From Aldrovandia affinis (taxonomy: Eukaryota; Chordata; Actinopteri; Notacanthiformes; Halosauridae): a stretch of DNA of 64,000 bases. The position numbers and the translations under genes are program-made. The stretch's first letter is position 1. The number at the start of each line of letters is the position of its first letter. Location: contig JAINUG010000110.1 of NCBI GenBank assembly GCA_029706075.1, forward strand, positions 1,459,213 to 1,523,212. The letters run 5' to 3'. The notes below the pieces were generated by a model that was given only the letters and a program-made list of their open reading frames with translations, did not search any database and was not told where the DNA came from. Positions 60,571-64,000 of the stretch are shown piece by piece.

Positions 60571-63041
60571 TTGAGATGGTAAATGAAGAGCAGGCCAGTG
60601 GTCCAAGAAGTTCTTCACAGTGGGGCAAGTGGTGATGATCTCTTGTCTGCAGAGTGAAAAGGTCATTTGCATCTCCCTTTCAATTAAGGCAAGATCTTTG
60701 TCCCTCTTTTGCATTTCCTTTACGATTTCCAGCCTATGCTTTTCCAGAATCTTGAGTTCTTGGGGAAAGTTAGGCAAAAAGTTGACTTTGGCACATTTTG
60801 GTATTTTGATGTTGGAATGTGGGAATTCCCTCTCTGGATTATTCTTGCTTCTCTTGCCGACATTTACTGAGACCTCCTGACAGCCTGCTCTTCTTAATTT
60901 GGTTCTATAATTTCCCATTTTAAATCTGATGCTGATTTTTCCAGCCGAAACAGCCCGTCTCTGATCCTGCTTCCTTCAGACAAGGGAGTTTTGAGATTAG
61001 AACTTCAGCAGCTTTTGAAAACTCTTTGTCAGTGGGGTAGGCTTTGAAGGTGCACATTGTGTTGGCACATTTCTCTAAAATGTCATGCTTCTGGTCCCTG
61101 ACCAATCGAAGATGTTTTCCTTCTCTTCTGAAAGCATAATTTCCTTCTCAGAACCTAAACTTGACTTCAAGTGAAAATGTGGGTATAGGAAAGACTTCAG
61201 GCCACCAACTAAGCCACTCTGGTGATGATACATCTGATAGGAGTTCTGTGTCTGATGTGGATGTAAAAGAACTGATATCTGATCCAGATTAAATTAATAC
61301 TCTAAGGGCTGCCTTCTGTTGCAATTCTTCAACATCACATAAAGAGCAAAGCTAGTCCTAATTAGTCTGGGTCATAATATTGCAAGCTGAAATCAAATCT
61401 ATGTTACATTTTTCCTTCATAACTAGAGATGCACCGATTGCGATTTTCTTGGCCGATTCCGATTTCCAATTTTTGATTAGTCTGACCTGCCGATACCGAT
61501 TTTGGCCGATTCGATTTTTTTCCTAAAAACAATAATTGACAACTTACACAAACATTTTTGTAACTTTGCTTTAATAGAAAATTAAGATTGACAATTCTGA
61601 GGTAGGTCAGAAGCATGAGGTAGGTCTCACTAAAACACATTTCAAAATAGGTTACTGGACAGAGCTTTTCTTTTTTTGTGCAAATTAAATTCAATGATGA
61701 ATAAAAGAGAATCCAACAACAGTGGCATGTAGCCTTTAAGTAATAAATAAAAAGAAACAAGAGTAGTTTAAATTTACTGACATGGTGACAGACCATTAGT
61801 CCGGAAATATTTTTTTAAAACACTAACGTTATATTCTGATGACAGATGACACAAGCCCTTTTTCCATTAAATAATTATATGGCTTCAACTTGATGTGCAT
61901 CAGAAAGTTATTGCGACAATGCTAATGGAAAACAGGTTAGTTCGAACCTATGATGCGGTAGACTAATTTGTTTGCTAGAGGTGGATTAGAGTAGATCCCA
62001 ATTCTATATAGTGCAATGGAAAACACTTGTAGCGATATAAGGGCGGATGTTTCAGTTGCGGAGCTTGTCAAAGGCATTGAAACAAGCCGCTCTTCAGCAG
62101 AATTTCGTTATTTGCGTGAGTCAGGTAGCCTAACGACTACGACTTTAACTAGCTTCAAAGCCTAGATAAAAATGTTTCAAACTAGGAGTAATTGGAAAAG
62201 AGGCGATGCTGCTGTTTCTGAGTTTGTTTGATTGTGGAAACGCACAGCTGGCACCTTCATGCACAACACAGTTAATACACCATTTGTGGTTTAGCTAGAA
62301 ATCGTTAGATGAATTTATCATTAGGTCTAATAAGTTCGATTTGTATGAGTGAATAGCACTGTTTCATAACGTCACTCATTAGCGAACATAATGATTTCAG
62401 TGCAATTCAGTGCTTCAGCAGGGCATTATTACGTCAGGTTTATGCACTACCACTATGTTCTATTAATGGAAAATGGTTCAGAGGAACCGAACTAGCGCAA
62501 CGAAGTTAATTATTAATTAACCCCGGTACCTACGGTACTGTAGAAAAACGACTACCGTCACATTTTCAGAATTTGGGCATCGACTTGGTACCTGGGTGAT
62601 GACTTTTCAAGTGTCTGATTAGGTTGGTCGTTCGAGCGTTTCGAGGTTGTTCTCCGCGGCTTATTTTCGATTGACATGTATGAGAAAACTGCAAGCTTTA
62701 AGTCGTCTTCACTGACTGTGAAAAACGCCCATACTAAGGACATGTTGAGGCGTTTTCAGCGCTGCGCTCATCTGATCTGTTTGCATTGGCTCACGGGTGC
62801 GCGCACGTCACGTGAAAAAGAGGGGGGCGAGGAGCCAACCGGCGCACAGAATCGGCTATGTGGAGTGATCGGGATCAAGTCACCGATTGAGGCCGATCAG
62901 CTGAAAATCGGCCATTTCCGGTCAGAGGCCGATCGATCGGTGCATCTCTATTCATAACGGATTTCAGCTGATCCACTGACTTTCTGGCATCATTGGTTTT
63001 TGATGATGATTCAAAGTTTTGATGACAGTTTTGAGAGGAAT
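60571..63041 (-). pseudogene. pseudogene exon 2: PB1 domain, linker and core
   Basis: The acceptor ATGGCAG lies just before 63,041. PB1-like pieces follow in shifting frames: LKTVIKTLNHHQKPMMPES, then VDQLKSVMKEKCN (crossing the hAT insertion site), then FDFSLQYYDPD, then LCSLCDVEELQQKAALRVLI. A stop at 61,289-61,291 is followed by a Ser/Asp-rich linker (SDTELLSDVSSPEWLSWWPE) and PTFSLEVKF. A second stop lies at 61,148-61,150, then VRDQKHDILEKCANTMCTFK and CLKEAGSETGCFGWK. A one-base insertion in an A-run at about 60,936 shifts to MGNYRTKLRRAGCQEVSVNV. KKRDKDLALIEREMQMTF-like and ITTCPTVKNFLDHWPALHL sequence leads to the donor CAA|GTAAGT at 60,571/60,570. Confidence 0.8.
61424..62950. mobile_element. 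hAT transposon inserted in the pseudogene exon
   Basis: The ends are exact inverted repeats: TAGAGATGCACCGAT at 61,424 and ATCGGTGCATCTCTA ending at 62,950. Both are flanked by the identical 8-bp word TTCATAAC (61,416-61,423 and 62,951-62,958), the target-duplication length of hAT elements. Subterminal GGCCGAT words cluster at both ends. The element is 1,527 bp. Short open frames inside (61,796-61,404, 62,743-62,558 minus; 62,676-62,957 plus) show no BED zinc finger or hAT dimerisation motif. It is therefore probably non-autonomous or deeply decayed, though the intact duplication suggests it is not very old. Confidence 0.92.
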
Positions 63042-63219
63042 CTGCCATTTTTATGAGGAAACAAAGGAACAAAACAAAACATACTCTTACTGCAAAGTGT
63101 TATTGATAGAAATAAACAGTTATCCATAAATAACAAAATGATCAAAGTGACTATAGACATAGTAAAACATGAGAAATGCACAGTTGAATAGACCACTTAA
63201 ACACAGCTTTGACACTCAC

Positions 63220-63600
63220 CTTAGTAATCTTCAGCACTTTGTGAACCATTTGGGTTTCTACAACAGCCGGTTATTAAACTTGTGCATAGAAAGAGCACAT
63301 AATCATTTAATTCGGTTTGCAATTTGACTGACATCCCTCCTGGTGATGACATTTCATAAGGACGCAAATGTTCAAAAAACCAGGCATTGAAGTGACTAGA
63401 GAGAAAGGCATTATTGTTATTTACTAGATGTATCTGGACAATCTGGCAAAATTGTGGCAGCCCTCCACAAATTCCTGCAGAAACAAGCATGCCAATGCCA
63501 TATTCTGTGACATCAATTGACACCTTACGGGTACTGTACACCATGTTGCTATCTGTTCATACTATCGTGCTCTTGAGCAACTTCAGGCACTGTTGAAACT
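63220..63600 (-). pseudogene. pseudogene exon 1: upstream block of the SAMD3-like family
   Basis: From 63,544: KVSIDVTEYGIGMLVSAG, then GLPQFCQIVQIHLV, FEHLRPYEM and LQTELNDYVLF. I recall this pattern (IDGTEYRCGM...SG.PEF..I..I......WY.EH...YEL) from the block upstream of the PB1 part in fish members, or from a neighbouring family member. After LNDYVLF the frame shifts; ETQMVHKVLKITK in another frame leads to a good splice donor AAG|GTGAGT at 63,220/63,219. A TGA lies in frame just upstream of the apparent ATG at 63,544, so the true 5' end is lost or lies further right. Confidence 0.6.
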
Positions 63601-63897
63601 AGAACTGAAGTTACATGGGAGGTTTGAGCTTGTGGTTTGAAAAGAAAAAACCACCGTTGTTGTATGTTCAAAGCATATTGCTTTGGTATACAAGTGGCCC
63701 AAATCACAGAATGAGATCATGATACTGCTCAACATGATGTTTTTTCGGTTGCAGCCTGAACTGAGTTAGGGATAGCCTCATGTAAGATCTGACAATGATC
63801 ATTGATTTTTAATTACATTTTAATTCAAATTCAATTGTTTCCCCAGTAAACACAGGTGACAAGCACAACTCCACCACCTCTTTTAAAGCCATTAAAA
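63601..63897. other. non-coding or unrecognised upstream sequence
   Basis: It may hold decayed coding sequence of the pseudogene 5' end (for example a STVPEVAQEHDSMN-like reading just before 63,560), but nothing further upstream is recognisable. Confidence 0.35.
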
Positions 63898-64000
63898 TAG
63901 GGGTTCCCAACCTTCTTTCCTCAGAGCCCCCCTAACTCAAACCTGATTCAATCTGAGCCCGCCCCCTACTTAAAAGAAGTGATGCATTTATATATTTTCA
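63898..64000 (+). repeat. hAT-like repeat start, cut by window edge
   Basis: It begins TAGGGGTTCCCAACCTTCTT and continues with CAGAGCCCCCCTAACTC. The opening 'AGGGGTTCCCAACCTT' is a common terminal sequence of non-autonomous hAT elements in vertebrates. The other end is outside the window, so no duplication can be checked. Confidence 0.5.

Larger units (their letters stand above)
59988..63600 (-). pseudogene. PB1-containing SAMD3-like family pseudogene, multi-exon
   Basis: A broken copy of a teleost-expanded family whose members carry an N-terminal PB1-like domain and are often auto-named 'sterile alpha motif domain-containing protein 3-like'. In 5'-3' order: a regulatory-like block (63,600-63,220), a PB1-coding and linker/core exon (63,041-60,571, interrupted by a hAT element at 61,424-62,950), a third exon (60,411-60,245) and a fourth (60,075-59,988). 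The introns of 178, 159 and 169 bp keep GT...AG borders, except a weak donor after exon three. Because introns are kept, it is not a retrocopy. Frameshifts and stops in every exon, plus the insertion, make it non-functional. The C-terminal exons were not found. The family's molecular role is poorly known; PB1 and SAM domains usually mediate protein-protein binding. Confidence 0.78.

Noticed and set aside
1-64000. Prokaryotic-type systems (operons, CRISPR arrays, phage modules, toxin pairs)
   Set aside because: No dense coding, ribosome binding sites or spaced direct repeats occur; the repeats are all of vertebrate transposon or microsatellite type.

Overview
This is AT-rich vertebrate nuclear DNA, almost certainly from a ray-finned (teleost) fish. 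The evidence is the repeat content: many decayed Tc1-type DD34E transposons, tRNA-derived SINEs with fish-type tails, an L2-like LINE 3' end, PIF/Harbinger and hAT elements, and a broken copy of a teleost PB1-containing gene family usually auto-named 'SAMD3-like'. Nothing prokaryotic is present: there are no operons, ribosome binding sites, rRNA genes or CRISPR arrays. One repeat family (near 28.5 kb) recalls sequences I associate with early-branching ray-finned fishes, but that hint is weak.

I find no convincing intact host protein-coding exon. Most of the window reads as a gene-poor intergenic or intronic desert filled with transposon fossils. Layout: SINE and Tc1 fragments at 0-1.2 kb; unique AT-rich sequence with homeodomain-type AT clusters at 1.2-8.8 kb; an inverted pair of short hairpins at 8.8-9.1 kb; a dense mobile-element cluster at 10.3-19.7 kb (four Tc1 relics, three of them broken by later SINE or LINE insertions, plus an LTR-retrotransposon LTR/primer-site/gag remnant); a SINE, a foldback repeat, another Tc1 and a PIF/Harbinger element with a Myb/SANT-like gene at 20-24.3 kb; sparse repeats, including a LINE-type SGNH-esterase relic, at 24-36.2 kb; a mostly featureless stretch with a long (GA)n tract at 36-44 kb; a CpG-richer stretch with a possible first-exon splice donor at 47.1-48.5 kb; further SINE, Tc1 and hAT-like fragments and a near-perfect 109-bp tandem duplication at 53-59 kb.

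The best gene-like object is at 59,988-63,600 on the minus strand. It is a multi-exon pseudogene of the PB1/SAMD3-like family, with recognisable coding blocks, short introns of about 160-180 bp, and several frameshifts and stops. A 1,527-bp hAT element with 15-bp terminal inverted repeats and a perfect 8-bp target duplication sits inside its PB1-coding exon.

All assignments come from reading the sequence and from remembered family motifs; no database search was run. Long featureless stretches are reported as such.
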